Shown here: piece by piece, positions 5,975 through 6,210 of the stretch | How positions within the stretch are numbered: position 1 is the first letter of the stretch | How the letters are laid out: the number at the start of each line of letters is the position of its first letter | DNA from: Rhizobium sp. Q54 | Lineage (GTDB): Bacteria > Bacteroidota > Bacteroidia > Flavobacteriales > Flavobacteriaceae | Length of the DNA: 6,210 nucleotides | NCBI GenBank assembly: GCA_943324395.2 | Contig: CALPLL020000106.1 | Coordinates: 1 to 6,210 of the forward strand | Direction of reading: 5' to 3' | The notes under the pieces: model-generated | Seen by the model: only the letters and a program-made list of their open reading frames with translations | Told to the model about the DNA's origin: nothing | The model's database searches: none | Translations under genes and position numbers: made by a program

Positions 5975-6210
5975 TTATTGAATTTTTGAAGCCAATAAAT
6001 AGATTACAGCCATTCGAACCGCCACTCCATTTTCCACTTGGTTTAATATCAATGATTGATTAGAATCGGCAACTTCGGAAGTAATTTCAACACCACGGTT
6101 TATTGGTCCAGGATGCATAATTACGATTTCTTTATTAAGTGAATCCAACAAGGTTTTGTCTAATCCGTATTGTTGTGCATATTCTCTTGTTGAAGGGAAA
6201 AAATTTACAT
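5975..6210 (-). CDS. pyrB: aspartate carbamoyltransferase catalytic chain, C-terminal part (5' end outside window)
   Basis: Reading from the right edge on the minus strand gives 77 residues and a TAA at 5977-5975, roughly the last quarter of a protein usually about 300 residues long. The stretch includes [16 protein letters not shown], then [12 protein letters not shown] (6118-6083), the conserved HPxPxNRGxEI segment that forms part of the active site in the Bacillus-type enzyme, followed by SEVADSNQS and [19 protein letters not shown], the typical C-terminal helix. The enzyme joins carbamoyl phosphate and aspartate in the first committed step of de novo pyrimidine synthesis. The gene is cut only by the window boundary. 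Its stop abuts the ATG of the STAS-like gene, so the two are probably cotranscribed; any upstream control region is not visible. Confidence 0.95.
   Translation of the reverse strand, partial: VNFFPSTREYAQQYGLDKTLLDSLNKEIVIMHPGPINRGVEITSEVADSNQSLILNQVENGVAVRMAVIYLLASKIQ

Overview
The window looks like a chromosomal segment of a member of the Bacteroidota, most likely Flavobacteriaceae and close to Flavobacterium. The DNA is strongly AT-rich, codon choice is AT-biased, no clear Shine-Dalgarno sites are visible, and the protein sequences (RNase Z, PdxH, PyrB, the PIG-L fusion) have the flavour of that family. This placement rests on pattern recognition, not on a database search.

Left half, plus strand (1-3913): a tight three-gene run. 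It begins inside a large PIG-L (LmbE-like) deacetylase whose N-terminus lies outside the window and which carries a NEW3-like beta domain and a glutamine-amidotransferase-like C-terminal domain. Two bases later comes a 35-codon single-helix membrane protein, and three bases after that a sodium:solute symporter (SSS family) with a roughly 90-residue charged insertion. The spacing suggests one transcript: a de-N-acetylase-type enzyme plus a Na+-driven uptake system, with the micropeptide as a possible symporter partner. The substrate is unknown.

Right half, minus strand (6210 down to 3921): the C-terminal quarter of aspartate carbamoyltransferase (pyrB), then a 110-residue STAS-like protein whose ATG follows the pyrB stop codon directly, then ribonuclease Z (rnz, starting at a TTG), then pyridoxamine 5'-phosphate oxidase (pdxH). 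These are housekeeping genes for pyrimidine synthesis, tRNA 3' processing and vitamin B6 salvage. The two runs converge, with only 7 bases between the symporter and pdxH stop codons.

The non-coding DNA is scarce but structured. Both spacers flanking rnz (78 and 92 bases) contain hyphenated inverted repeats built partly from degenerate short tandem units, period 7 in one and period 8 in the other. I found no tRNA, rRNA, CRISPR array, insertion sequence or phage gene. Most of the window is ordinary core genome. The parts most worth a second look are the micropeptide beside the symporter, the STAS-like protein coupled to pyrB, and the repeat-hairpins around rnz.
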